Below are positions 7,508 to 14,370 of a DNA stretch of 34,259 nt, piece after piece (position 1 is the first letter of the stretch; each line of letters starts with the position of its first letter). Position numbers and translations under genes: made by a program. The stretch covers positions 1 to 34,259 of the forward strand of contig CALWXT010000017.1 of the NCBI GenBank assembly GCA_944385575.1. Reading direction: 5' to 3'. The notes under the pieces are model-generated. The model was not told the origin of the DNA, ran no database searches, and saw only the letters and a program-made list of their open reading frames with translations. The DNA is from an uncultured Flavonifractor sp. GTDB lineage: Bacteria; Bacillota; Clostridia; Oscillospirales; Oscillospiraceae.

Positions 7508-8008
7508 ATGGTCTGGAACGGGGAGGACATTTACCAAAAGCACGCCGAGGGCGTCTACCGCTACCTGTTCGCCCTGTGCCGGGAGGCGGACACAGCGGAG
7601 GAACTGACCCAGGAGACCTTTTATCAGGCGCTGAAGAACCTGAATTCCTTCCGTGGCGACTGCGCACCCCAGACCTGGCTGTGCGCCATTGCCAAGCGGC
7701 TGTGGTACAAGGAACTCTCCCGCCGGGGCCGGACGGTGCCCATGGAGGAAGACGCGCTGGCTCAGGTACCTGCTGGAAACGACCCCGCCCTGGAAACCGA
7801 GCAGAAAGACAGCAAGCTGCTGCTCTATCGGGCCATACAAAAGCTGGACCCGGACACCCGGGAGGTCATCTATCTCCGCCTGGCGGGAGATTTTTCCTTC
7901 CGGGAGATCGGCACCATTTTGAACCACACGGAGGTGTGGGCCAGGATGCGGTTCTATCGGGGCAAGGAAAAGCTGAAACTTCTGATGGGAGGGAACGAGA
8001 ATGGATGA
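7508..8008 (+). CDS. ECF-type RNA polymerase sigma factor
   Basis: 166 residues from the ATG at 7508, with GGGGGGAG a few bases upstream. Region 2 spans about residues 8-75 (YLFALCREADTAEELTQETFYQALKNL, then SFRGDCAPQTWLCAIAKRLWYKELSRR). Region 4 lies at about 110-160 (KLDPDTREVIYLRLAGDFSFREIGTIL), with a helix-turn-helix. Sigma 1.1 and region 3 are absent, as in extracytoplasmic-function sigmas. Its stop overlaps the start of the anti-sigma gene by 8 nt, so the two are coupled. The controlled genes are unknown; a TGTAAC at 7455-7460 upstream resembles ECF -35 elements and may be an autoregulatory site. Confidence 0.93.
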   Translation: MVWNGEDIYQKHAEGVYRYLFALCREADTAEELTQETFYQALKNLNSFRGDCAPQTWLCAIAKRLWYKELSRRGRTVPMEEDALAQVPAGNDPALETEQKDSKLLLYRAIQKLDPDTREVIYLRLAGDFSFREIGTILNHTEVWARMRFYRGKEKLKLLMGGNENG

Positions 8009-8975
8009 GCACAAGCTGGACTGCTGCGTGGTGCGGGACCTGCTGCCGTCCTATATCGAGGAACTGACGGAGCCTGAGACCGCCGCCCAGGTGAAGGCCC
8101 ATCTGGAGGGCTGCCCCCCCTGCCGGGAGGTAGAGGCGGCAATGCGGGCCGGGCTTACGGTGGAGCGGGCTCCCAAGCCGTCTCTCAACTTTCTCAAGCG
8201 CGTGAAGCGTACCCGGCTGATTGCCGCTCTGCTCACCGTGATTCTGGCCCTGTGGTGCGTCTGGTGGCTGTACGACGTGCAGGCGTTTCACTACCCCAAT
8301 ACCGAGGCGGGGCGGCTGGAAGCGGTGGAGGACTATGTGCCGTCTCCCTCGTCCTCTCGCCTGCATGGCGTGAAGGAGGGCGACCCGCTGCGGGTGCTGG
8401 GCTGGGTGGAGGAAGGAAAACACCTCTACGTGGCCTACGCCGCCGACAACGCCGACAACGTCCACGGCATCCTCCGCATGGAGCGGGGGCTTAACGGCAA
8501 ATACTGGCCGGTTAACACCTCAGAGAATCCCTTTCCTTTTACTGCCGGTGTTATGGGACAACATATGAGCACCTCGGATGACACATGGTCTTTCTTCCTG
8601 ATAGGAGACAGCTGCCGGGACATCTACTCCGTCAAAGTGACTTACGGTGTGCTGCTGGAGGACGCAGCCCGATTCCGCATGTATGAGCGCACCTACGAGA
8701 TTGCGGAACCCGACTTTCTGTGGCAGATGGACTATGACCGGCTGGAGGAGGATCTGGGCCTCCCGGCGGGGGCCATAATAAGCCTGGATATAGACGAGGT
8801 AGCCCTTTACGACAAGGATGGCCGGGACGTAACGGCAGAGTATGAAGATCCCTCAGTGGTTGACAACTGGGGCAGTGGCAAGAGCACAGCGGAGCGCTTC
8901 CTGCTCTATGTCTATATCGCCATCGTCTTCGGCCTGGCGGTGATGTTCGTCCGCTACTTCCTGCGAAAAGATTAA
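8001..8975 (+). CDS. Zinc-finger anti-sigma factor with two membrane segments
   Basis: 324 residues from the ATG at 8001, overlapping the sigma gene by 8 nt. The N-terminal 50 residues form a putative zf-HC2 anti-sigma domain: H34-x3-C38-x2-C41 (HLEGCPPC), with cysteines at 8-9 as possible further ligands. A membrane segment follows at about 73-91 (LIAALLTVILALWCVWWLY), then a roughly 200-residue outer domain of unknown fold, then a second membrane segment near residues 300-320 and a short basic tail (RKD). The protein most likely holds the sigma factor at the membrane until a cell-envelope signal arrives. The large extracellular domain with a second anchor is bigger than in many ECF anti-sigmas and may be the sensor. 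Confidence 0.85.
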   Translation: MDEHKLDCCVVRDLLPSYIEELTEPETAAQVKAHLEGCPPCREVEAAMRAGLTVERAPKPSLNFLKRVKRTRLIAALLTVILALWCVWWLYDVQAFHYPNTEAGRLEAVEDYVPSPSSSRLHGVKEGDPLRVLGWVEEGKHLYVAYAADNADNVHGILRMERGLNGKYWPVNTSENPFPFTAGVMGQHMSTSDDTWSFFLIGDSCRDIYSVKVTYGVLLEDAARFRMYERTYEIAEPDFLWQMDYDRLEEDLGLPAGAIISLDIDEVALYDKDGRDVTAEYEDPSVVDNWGSGKSTAERFLLYVYIAIVFGLAVMFVRYFLRKD

Positions 8976-9013
8976 AAAAAGCGGCCCCCGAAAGCAAATG
9001 CTTCGGGGGCCGC
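8974..9013 (-). terminator. Intrinsic terminator of lysA
   Basis: A stem of about 14 bp (GCGGCCCCCGAA... at 8981-8995 against 9000-9013), followed on the minus strand by seven T. It starts 6 nt past the lysA stop and touches the end of the convergent anti-sigma gene. Confidence 0.88.
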
Positions 9014-9019
9014 CTCTGT

Positions 9020-10282
9020 TCAGTCCTCAAAGAGCATGGTGGCAAAATAGTCCTCCGGGGTCTCCGCCCGGCGGATCAGCCTGGAGGAGCCGTCGGCCTG
9101 GAGGAGCACCTCCGCCGAGCGCAGGCGGCCGTTGTAATTATAGCCCATGGAGAATCCGTGGGCGCCGGTATCATGGATCACCAGCAGGTCACCGATCTCC
9201 ACCTCGGGCAGCATCCGGTCAATGGCGAATTTGTCGTTGTTCTCGCACAGGCCGCCGGTGACGTCGTACTTATGGTCGCAGGGGGCGTCCTCCTTGCCCA
9301 TGACGGTGATGTGGTGGTAGGCCCCGTACATGGCGGGCCGCATCAGGTTGGCGGCGCAGGCGTCCACTCCCACGTACTCCTTGTAGGTGTGCTTGAAGTG
9401 GAGCACCTTTGTCACCAGACAGCCGTTGGGCCCCAGCATGAACCGGCCCAGCTCGGTGCAGATAGATACATCTCCCATGCCCGCAGGCACCAGAATCTCC
9501 TCAAACTGCTTGCGCACACCCTCACCGATGACGGCGATGTCGTTGGCCTGCTGGTCAGGCTTGTAGGGGATGCCCACGCCGCCGGACAGGTTGATAAAGC
9601 AGATGTGGCACCCGGTCTCCCGCTCCAGCTCCACCGCCAGCTTGAATAGGATGCCCGCCAGGGTGGGATAGTAGTCGTTGGACAGAGTGTTGGAGGCCAG
9701 GAAGGCATGAATGCCGAAGCGCTTGGCTCCCATGGCTTTCAGCTTTTTGAAGCCCTCAAAGAGCTGTTCCTTTGTAAAGCCGTACTTGGAATCGCCGGGA
9801 TTGTCCATCACCTGGAATCCCTCGGCGGACTCCCCCAGGGTAAACAGCCCGCCGGGATTAAACCGGCAGGAGATGGTCTCAGGAATGGTGCCGATGGTGT
9901 CCTTCAGGAAGTCGATGTGGGTGAAGTCATCCAGATTGATGGTGGCTCCCAGCTTGGCGGCCAGCTGAAACTCCTCCGCCGGAGTGTCGTTGGAGGAGAA
10001 CATGATCTCGCTGCCGGTAAAGCCGCACTTGTCGGCCAGCATCAGTTCGGTGAGGGAGGAGCAGTCGGCACCGCACCCCTCCTCCCGGAGGATCTTTAGG
10101 ATGGCGGGGTTTGGATTGGCTTTTACGGCAAAATATTCCTTGAAGCCCGGATTCCAGGCAAAGGCAGCTTTCAGCTTCCGGGCAGTCTCCCGGATGCCGG
10201 TCTCATCGTACAGGTGGAAGGGAGTGGGGAACTGCCGGACGATCTTCTCCAGCTGCCTTCCTGTCACAAAGGGTCGTTTCAT
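9020..10282 (-). CDS. lysA: Diaminopimelate decarboxylase
   Basis: 420 residues, a fold-type III PLP decarboxylase. YFAVKANPNP places the PLP-binding lysine at K54, and GGLCENND near 343-350 supplies the conserved cysteine (C346) from the partner subunit. The glycine-rich NLSGGVGIPY and the FHLYDE beginning also fit LysA. It converts meso-diaminopimelate to L-lysine, the last step of lysine synthesis, in the cytoplasm. CENND replaces the more usual CESxD, so a related substrate within the ornithine/diaminopimelate decarboxylase family is possible. The start at 10282 has AAGGTG upstream and its own promoter; a terminator follows. No other lysine-pathway gene lies nearby. Confidence 0.88.
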   Translation of the reverse strand: MKRPFVTGRQLEKIVRQFPTPFHLYDETGIRETARKLKAAFAWNPGFKEYFAVKANPNPAILKILREEGCGADCSSLTELMLADKCGFTGSEIMFSSNDTPAEEFQLAAKLGATINLDDFTHIDFLKDTIGTIPETISCRFNPGGLFTLGESAEGFQVMDNPGDSKYGFTKEQLFEGFKKLKAMGAKRFGIHAFLASNTLSNDYYPTLAGILFKLAVELERETGCHICFINLSGGVGIPYKPDQQANDIAVIGEGVRKQFEEILVPAGMGDVSICTELGRFMLGPNGCLVTKVLHFKHTYKEYVGVDACAANLMRPAMYGAYHHITVMGKEDAPCDHKYDVTGGLCENNDKFAIDRMLPEVEIGDLLVIHDTGAHGFSMGYNYNGRLRSAEVLLQADGSSRLIRRAETPEDYFATMLFED

Positions 10283-10311
10283 GGGTTCACCTTCTTTTTC
10301 TTTTGCGTTTT

Positions 10312-10340
10312 ACTATAATAAAGTTTATGCCGTTTGTCAA
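10312..10340 (-). promoter_or_regulatory. SigA promoter of lysA
   Basis: On the minus strand, TTGACA (10340-10335), a 17-bp spacer, TATAGT (10317-10312), followed by a short leader with AAGGTG before the ATG. No lysine riboswitch is visible in the roughly 20-nt leader. Confidence 0.88.
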
Positions 10341-10423
10341 TGCGCGGATCAGCAGGCTCTGCCCAGTTTTTTCCGCCGTTCTTGAGAAATATCTCCAAAT
10401 TGCGGGTAATTTATACTTTCCTC

Positions 10424-10452
10424 TTGCCAAGCACGCTTTGATTTGGTATAAT
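10424..10452 (+). promoter_or_regulatory. Promoter of the uracil permease transcript
   Basis: TTGCCA (10424-10429), a 17-bp spacer, TATAAT (10447-10452). The start site near 10459 gives a leader of about 145 nt that contains a leader peptide and a terminator. Confidence 0.87.
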
Positions 10453-10488
10453 GCTTTGAAATTTGAATGCAGGCAGGAGGGACGCACC

Positions 10489-10557
10489 ATGAGTTACATG
10501 CTTACGAAGATGCTCAGGGTGCTTCTTTTTTCAGACGGCAATTGTTTTTTCATTTGA
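10489..10557 (+). CDS. Leader peptide of the uracil permease attenuator
   Basis: 22 codons from the ATG at 10489, with AGGAGGG 7 nt upstream, as good as any site in the window. The peptide begins MSYMLTKMLRV and ends GNCFFI, with no homology expected. Its last seven codons form the left arm of the terminator hairpin (10538-10551), and its stop codon (10555-10557) lies at the loop and the start of the right arm. A ribosome translating to the end would therefore block the terminator. A U-rich run (TTCTTTTTT, 10523-10531) lies just before the hairpin. This is the layout of the E. coli pyrBI leader, where UTP level couples polymerase pausing to ribosome position. The peptide itself probably has no function other than being translated. 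Confidence 0.75.
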   Translation: MSYMLTKMLRVLLFSDGNCFFI

Positions 10558-10576
10558 AAAAGCAATTGCTTTTTTT
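10538..10576 (+). terminator. Regulated intrinsic terminator (attenuator) before uraA
   Basis: GCAATTGTTTTTTC (10538-10551) pairs with GAAAAAGCAATTGC (10556-10569), 14 bp with one G-U, ATTT loop, then seven T. It lies between the promoter and the permease gene and overlaps the leader ORF. Confidence 0.85.
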
Positions 10577-10605
10577 CTGCCTGTGGGAAAAGAGAGGAAA
10601 GCAAT

Positions 10606-11988
10606 ATGAACGACAAGAAAATGCCGGACACTGAGCCTGTCCGGGACGCCCGGGTGCTGGGTGTACCCAAGATGCTGATTCTGGGCCTGCAGCACATGTT
10701 CGCCATGTTCGGCGCCACCGTGCTGGTGCCCATCCTGGTGCAGGGCTACGGCCTGCCTCTGTCCATCCAGACCACCCTGTTTTTCGCCGGTATCGGCACC
10801 CTGTTCTTCCACATCTGCACCAAGCTGAAGGTACCTGCCTTCCTGGGCTCCTCCTTCGCCTACCTGGGCGGCTTTGAGGCCATGGCCAAGCTGGACGCCG
10901 GCAAGTACGCCGGCATGGACCCCGCGGTCAAGCTGCAATACGCCTGCGGCGGTATCGTGGTGGCCGGCCTGCTGTATGTGATTCTGGCCGCTGTCATTAA
11001 GCTGGTAGGCGTGAAGAAGGTCATGCGCTTCCTTCCTCCGGTGGTCACCGGCCCCATCATCATCCTCATCGGCCTGAACCTGGCTCCCTCCGCCGTGTCC
11101 AACGCCTCCACCTGCTGGTGGCTGGCTATCGTGGCCATGGCCATCATCGTGGTGGCCAACATCTGGGGCAAGGGCATGATCAAGATTATCCCCATCCTGC
11201 TGGGTGTGGTGGGCTCCTATGTGGTGGCCCTCGTCGCCAACGCCATGGGCGCCACCGTCCTGGACGCCGCCGGCAATGTGGTGCCCCTCATCGACTTTTC
11301 CGGCGTGGCCTCCTCTGCTCCGGTGGGCATCCAGCCTTTCTTCCTGGCCAAGTTTGACCTGACCTCTATCTTCGTCATGGCCCCCATCGCCATCGCCGCC
11401 ATGATGGAGCACATCGGCGACATGTCCGCTATCTCCGCCACCGTGGGCCGCAACTTCATCGAAGACCCCGGCCTCCACCGCACGCTGGTGGGCGACGGCA
11501 TCGCCACCTCTCTGGCCGGTCTGTTCGGCGGCCCCGCCAACACCACCTATGGCGAGAACACCGGCGTGCTGGTGCTCTCCCGGGTGTACGACCCCAACGT
11601 GGTCCGTCTGGCCGCCCTGTACGCGGTAATCCTGTCCTTCTCCCCCGCCTTCGCCGCCATCGTCAACTCCATCCCCACCGCCATCATCGGCGGCGTCTCC
11701 TTCATCCTCTATGGTATGATCTCCGCCATCGGCGTGCGCAACGTGGTGGAAAACCGGGTGGACTTCACCAACTCCCGGAACCTTATCATCGCGGCTGTCA
11801 TTCTGGTGTGCGGCCTGGGCTTCTCCGGCGGCATTACCTTCGCCATCGGTGAGATCCACGTGACCCTGACCAACCTGGCCATCGCCGCCATCGCCGGCAT
11901 CGCCCTCAACGCCATCCTGCCCGGCAAGGATTACGAGTTCGGCGCCGACGTCACCGAGGGCCGCTCCGGCGATTTCGGCCGGTATTAA
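10606..11988 (+). CDS. uraA: Uracil permease (NCS2 nucleobase:cation symporter)
   Basis: 460 residues with about 14 hydrophobic segments. Family features are GLQHMFAMFGATVLVPIL at about 26-44, FLGSSFAYLGG, and the substrate-site region MMEHIGDMSAISATVGR followed by GGPANTTYGENTGVLVLSRVYDP, which matches the UraA/RutG branch more than the xanthine/urate branch. It imports uracil with protons across the cytoplasmic membrane. The start at 10606 has GAGAGGAAAG upstream. It is preceded by a leader peptide and attenuator that point to pyrimidine-responsive control and support uracil as the substrate. No strong terminator follows; only a weak AAGCC/GGCTT stem is seen near 11987-12006. Confidence 0.9.
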   Translation: MNDKKMPDTEPVRDARVLGVPKMLILGLQHMFAMFGATVLVPILVQGYGLPLSIQTTLFFAGIGTLFFHICTKLKVPAFLGSSFAYLGGFEAMAKLDAGKYAGMDPAVKLQYACGGIVVAGLLYVILAAVIKLVGVKKVMRFLPPVVTGPIIILIGLNLAPSAVSNASTCWWLAIVAMAIIVVANIWGKGMIKIIPILLGVVGSYVVALVANAMGATVLDAAGNVVPLIDFSGVASSAPVGIQPFFLAKFDLTSIFVMAPIAIAAMMEHIGDMSAISATVGRNFIEDPGLHRTLVGDGIATSLAGLFGGPANTTYGENTGVLVLSRVYDPNVVRLAALYAVILSFSPAFAAIVNSIPTAIIGGVSFILYGMISAIGVRNVVENRVDFTNSRNLIIAAVILVCGLGFSGGITFAIGEIHVTLTNLAIAAIAGIALNAILPGKDYEFGADVTEGRSGDFGRY

Positions 11989-12051
11989 GCCCCTTGTAAA
12001 GGCTTGTTGCGGAAGTGACATCTTTTTGCGGTGGCTCCGCACCCGGCTTTT

Positions 12052-12060
12052 TGGTAAGAT
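12052..12060 (+). promoter_or_regulatory. Possible extended -10 promoter of the XRE membrane gene
   Basis: TGG-TAAGAT at 12052-12060 fits an extended -10, 28 nt before the gene. No convincing -35 is present, so transcription from uraA could also contribute. Confidence 0.4.
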
Positions 12061-12087
12061 AAGGCCAGAAAACCAGGAGGTGCGCTT

Positions 12088-12630
12088 ATGAAACTGCCCG
12101 AAAAGATCGTGACCCTGCGCAAAGGGCGGGGGTTGTCCCAGGAGGCCCTGGCAGAACAGCTGGGGATATCCCGGCAGGCCGTCTCCCGCTGGGAGCAGGG
12201 CTCCGCCCAGCCCGACGCGGGCAACTTGTTCCAGCTCAGCCGCCTGTTCCAGGTGTCTGCCGACTACCTGCTGGACGACGCCCTGGATCAGCCGCCCCAG
12301 CCCGCCGCCTCTCCGGCGGCAGACCCGCTGAAAAAACGCCGGCTGGCCGGAATCCTGCTGGCCGCCGCCGGGCTTCTGGGCAATCTGGTCATTTATATCC
12401 TTTCTCGGGCAGTGGAGGTCATGGTACCCATGGTTACCCGTCAGGATGGGATCACGATGTACACCTGGCGGAGCAACCTGACCGGCCACAGCTGGAGGTA
12501 TTTTATCCAAACCTATGACCTGGAGCTGCTTACCGCCCTGTTCTTTCTCCTGTCTGCGGGGGGCGTGATCCTCTTTCTGGCCTCCTGGCCCCCGGTTCGG
12601 GCGAGGGTCTCCCGCTTCTTTGAGCGTTGA
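12088..12630 (+). CDS. XRE-family regulator with C-terminal membrane segments
   Basis: 180 residues, ATG at 12088 with AGGAGGTG upstream. Residues about 3-62 are a Cro/C1 HTH (LRKGRGLSQEALAEQLGISRQAVSRWEQG). A proline/alanine linker (QPPQPAASPAADP) follows, then two hydrophobic segments at about 85-105 (LAGILLAAAGLLGNLVIYIL) and 147-168 (LLTALFFLLSAGGVILFLAS), enclosing a roughly 40-residue outer loop. It resembles the membrane-anchored HTH proteins common in Clostridia, whose signals are largely unknown. It sits between uraA and the ECF-S gene and is closed by its own terminator, so it may act on either neighbour or be unrelated. Confidence 0.85.
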   Translation: MKLPEKIVTLRKGRGLSQEALAEQLGISRQAVSRWEQGSAQPDAGNLFQLSRLFQVSADYLLDDALDQPPQPAASPAADPLKKRRLAGILLAAAGLLGNLVIYILSRAVEVMVPMVTRQDGITMYTWRSNLTGHSWRYFIQTYDLELLTALFFLLSAGGVILFLASWPPVRARVSRFFER

Positions 12631-12633
12631 ATG

Positions 12634-12666
12634 AAACTGCCGCGGCTTTGGCCGCGGCAGTTTTTT
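12634..12666 (+). terminator. Intrinsic terminator after the XRE membrane gene
   Basis: AAACTGCCGCGGC (12634-12646) pairs with GCCGCGGCAGTTT (12651-12663), TTTG loop, six T following. Confidence 0.93.
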
Positions 12667-12704
12667 ACCCAAACTGATCTTATCGTTTTTTCTAAAACTG
12701 GATA

Positions 12705-12733
12705 TTTAAATAGGGTCAGTTCAGTTCTATAAT
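12705..12733 (+). promoter_or_regulatory. Promoter of the ECF-S gene
   Basis: TATAAT at 12728-12733 with a weak TTTAAA -35 (12705-12710), 17-bp spacer. The leader is only about 27 nt, too short for a known vitamin riboswitch. Confidence 0.65.
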
Positions 12734-12766
12734 AGCCCCATCAAGAGAAGATCGGAAGTGGTTCCC

Positions 12767-13339
12767 ATGAAGAAGAAACCGTGGATGACTGTGCTGCGGC
12801 TGGCCGTGCTGGCTATGATGACCGCCCTGGTATTTGTCAGCAACTACCTGCGGGTCACTATCCCCATCAACATCGGCGGCAACACCTCCTTCACCCTGGC
12901 CAATATCATGTGCTGCCTGTCCGGGCTGCTGCTGGGCCCCATCGGCGGACTGGCCTCCGGTCTGGGCTCTATGCTGTTTGATTTTACCGATCCCCGGTTC
13001 ATCTCGGAGTTCTGGATCACCTTCCTCACCAAGGGGGCCATGGGCCTGGGGACAGGGCTGGTGATGTTGTCCGCTCAGAAGCGCAGTGAGGCCGGCTATG
13101 TCCGCTGTCTGCTGGGCGCTATCCTGGGCTGTGTGATCTACTACATCCTCTACTTTACCAAGAGCTACTACTACAACGCCCTGCTGGTGGAGGGGCTCCA
13201 GTCCGGTCCGGCGCTGGTCACCCTGGCCGCCAAGGTGCCCGCTTCCCTGTTCAATGGCATCATCGCCATTGCCGCCGCTCCTCCCCTGTGTCTGGCCATC
13301 CGGCAGGCTCTGAAGCGTGCCCATCTGTCGCTGGACTGA
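12767..13339 (+). CDS. ECF transporter S component (substrate-binding membrane subunit)
   Basis: 190 residues from the ATG at 12767 (GGAAGTGG upstream; a GTG at 12758 was rejected). There are about six hydrophobic segments, starting MTVLRLAVLAMMTALVFVSNYLRV and continuing TSFTLANIMCCLSGLLLGPIGGLASGLGSMLFDF, the characteristic S-component pattern. Such subunits bind a vitamin or cofactor precursor and use a shared ATPase and EcfT module encoded elsewhere. None of those genes is in the window, consistent with a group II ECF system. The substrate is not evident. It has its own promoter and a strong terminator, so it is a single-gene unit. Confidence 0.85.
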   Translation: MKKKPWMTVLRLAVLAMMTALVFVSNYLRVTIPINIGGNTSFTLANIMCCLSGLLLGPIGGLASGLGSMLFDFTDPRFISEFWITFLTKGAMGLGTGLVMLSAQKRSEAGYVRCLLGAILGCVIYYILYFTKSYYYNALLVEGLQSGPALVTLAAKVPASLFNGIIAIAAAPPLCLAIRQALKRAHLSLD

Positions 13340-13383
13340 AATCTTCATATTTCTGTGTTCACTTTCAAGCTGTTTTCCATATA

Positions 13384-13423
13384 AAAAACGACCTGCTGCA
13401 TTTCTTTGCAGCAGGTCGTTTTT
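13384..13423. terminator. Strong bidirectional terminator
   Basis: AAAAACGACCTGCTGCA (13384-13400) pairs over 17 bp with TGCAGCAGGTCGTTTTT (13407-13423). A and T runs on both sides let it end the ECF-S gene and, from the other side, the XRE-cupin gene. Confidence 0.93.
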
Positions 13424-13483
13424 ATTGTTTTATCCTGCATTCAGCACACTGCTATCATTTGTAAGACAGTGATGATTTTTTCC

Positions 13484-14086
13484 CTATTCTTTCATACCGG
13501 GAATTACTACCCACACAATCTCCGTAGCATCTTTGGACAGATTCGTAAGCGAGTGCTTCTTTTCTCCCTCAAAGGTGATCGCGTCCCCCTCTTTTAACAG
13601 GTATGTGGACTTTTCCACCTTTACCATCAGCTCACCTTTTATTATGTAGCCAAATTCATATCCGCCCTGAGACGGGTTATTGACTTCCGGGATCTTATCT
13701 GTGGACGCACCTGGGGCCACGCAGTTATAAGTCACAGAAAACTTCTTTAAATCACTGTTGGTAAGATATTGCTGAATCCAGCCCTTCGCCGGACTGCCTA
13801 CGCAAACGCGGTCTTGCGGATGAACCACTGCAGCTGGTTCAGCAGGAGCGTATCCCTGAAAAAAATTCCTAATGTCAGTATTGAGAGCAGTGGAGATCGC
13901 TAGCAGAGTATTGATAGATGGGTTCGCCTTGTCGTGCTCAATCTGGCTAATCAGGCTAACGGTAACGCCCGCGGCGCTGGCCAGGTTTTTCATGCTGATG
14001 CCCTTTTCAAGCCTGATTCTATTTATATTGCTTCCAATGCTCATATTGTTTCTAATACACCCCCCGGAGCCTTCTGTGATCCACAT
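13484..14086 (-). CDS. XRE-cupin transcriptional regulator (PuuR-like architecture)
   Basis: 200 residues from the ATG at 14086, supported by AAAAGGAG 4-5 nt upstream; an internal ATG (MSIGSNINR) is the alternative. Residues about 17-75 are a Cro/C1 HTH (INRIRLEKGISMKNLASAAGVTVSLISQIE). A C-terminal cupin barrel follows (about 125-200; GGYEFGYIIKGELMVKVEKSTYLLKEGDAITFEGEKKHSL), with a histidine in the second cupin motif. Such proteins usually repress a neighbouring catabolic or transport operon and bind its small-molecule substrate in the cupin. It is transcribed divergently from the TRAP operon, with 284 bp between the start codons and several AT-rich dyads there. Its ligand is unknown. Confidence 0.92.
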   Translation of the reverse strand: MWITEGSGGCIRNNMSIGSNINRIRLEKGISMKNLASAAGVTVSLISQIEHDKANPSINTLLAISTALNTDIRNFFQGYAPAEPAAVVHPQDRVCVGSPAKGWIQQYLTNSDLKKFSVTYNCVAPGASTDKIPEVNNPSQGGYEFGYIIKGELMVKVEKSTYLLKEGDAITFEGEKKHSLTNLSKDATEIVWVVIPGMKE

Positions 14087-14118
14087 AAGGCTCCTTTTAG
14101 TTACTAGAAATTTTTATT

Positions 14119-14147
14119 ATTTTACCACATATATCCTGAAACCGCAA
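14119..14147 (-). promoter_or_regulatory. Probable promoter of the XRE-cupin gene
   Basis: On the minus strand, TTGCGG (14147-14142), a 17-bp spacer, TAAAAT (14124-14119). Confidence 0.55.
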
Positions 14148-14227
14148 GTATTATGAAAATATAATTTAACTATTTTAATATATTCTTTCCATTTTTTCTT
14201 ATACCTTTTCAAATGCCCAATATTTTT

Positions 14228-14248
14228 GTGTTAAATTGACAAATTTAA
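14228..14248. promoter_or_regulatory. Candidate operator 1 of the TRAP/PrpD operon
   Basis: GTGTTAAATTG at 14228-14238, including a perfect dyad TTAAATT-gaca-AATTTAA (14231-14248). The same GTRTTAAATTG begins again exactly 60 bp downstream. It lies between the two divergent promoters. Confidence 0.5.
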
Positions 14249-14268
14249 AAAATTATATCTGCTTCTTA

Positions 14269-14297
14269 TTGACATTTTTCGACTTCTGTATTAAATT
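14269..14297 (+). promoter_or_regulatory. Promoter of the TRAP/PrpD operon
   Basis: TTGACA (14269-14274), a 17-bp spacer, TAAATT (14292-14297). The -10 lies inside candidate operator 2, fitting repression by steric block. Confidence 0.65.
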
Positions 14298-14308
14298 GTA
14301 CTTAACAC
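14288..14308. promoter_or_regulatory. Candidate operator 2 overlapping the -10
   Basis: The dyad GTATTAA-N7-TTAACAC covers the -10 and the likely start site. It is the better-conserved of two sites sharing GTRTTAAATTG. Confidence 0.55.
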
Positions 14309-14370
14309 AGGTCGGTTTTATTTAACTCTCATATCCCTGTGTGAATTTCAGAACTGAGGAGGAAACGACA

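Noticed and set aside
10303..10488. Upstream extension of the short leader ORF before uraA (longer 84-codon reading)
   Set aside because: It includes the lysA promoter and the uraA promoter, and the only good ribosome site is for the ATG at 10489.
10531..12672. 713-codon open frame antisense to uraA, rich in His, Gly, Asp and Gln
   Set aside because: It mirrors the uraA coding sequence on the other strand, has low-complexity composition typical of antisense frames in GC-rich DNA, and includes the XRE gene and terminators.
12720..12766. Vitamin riboswitch before the ECF-S gene
   Set aside because: The predicted leader is about 27 nt, too short for known vitamin riboswitches.
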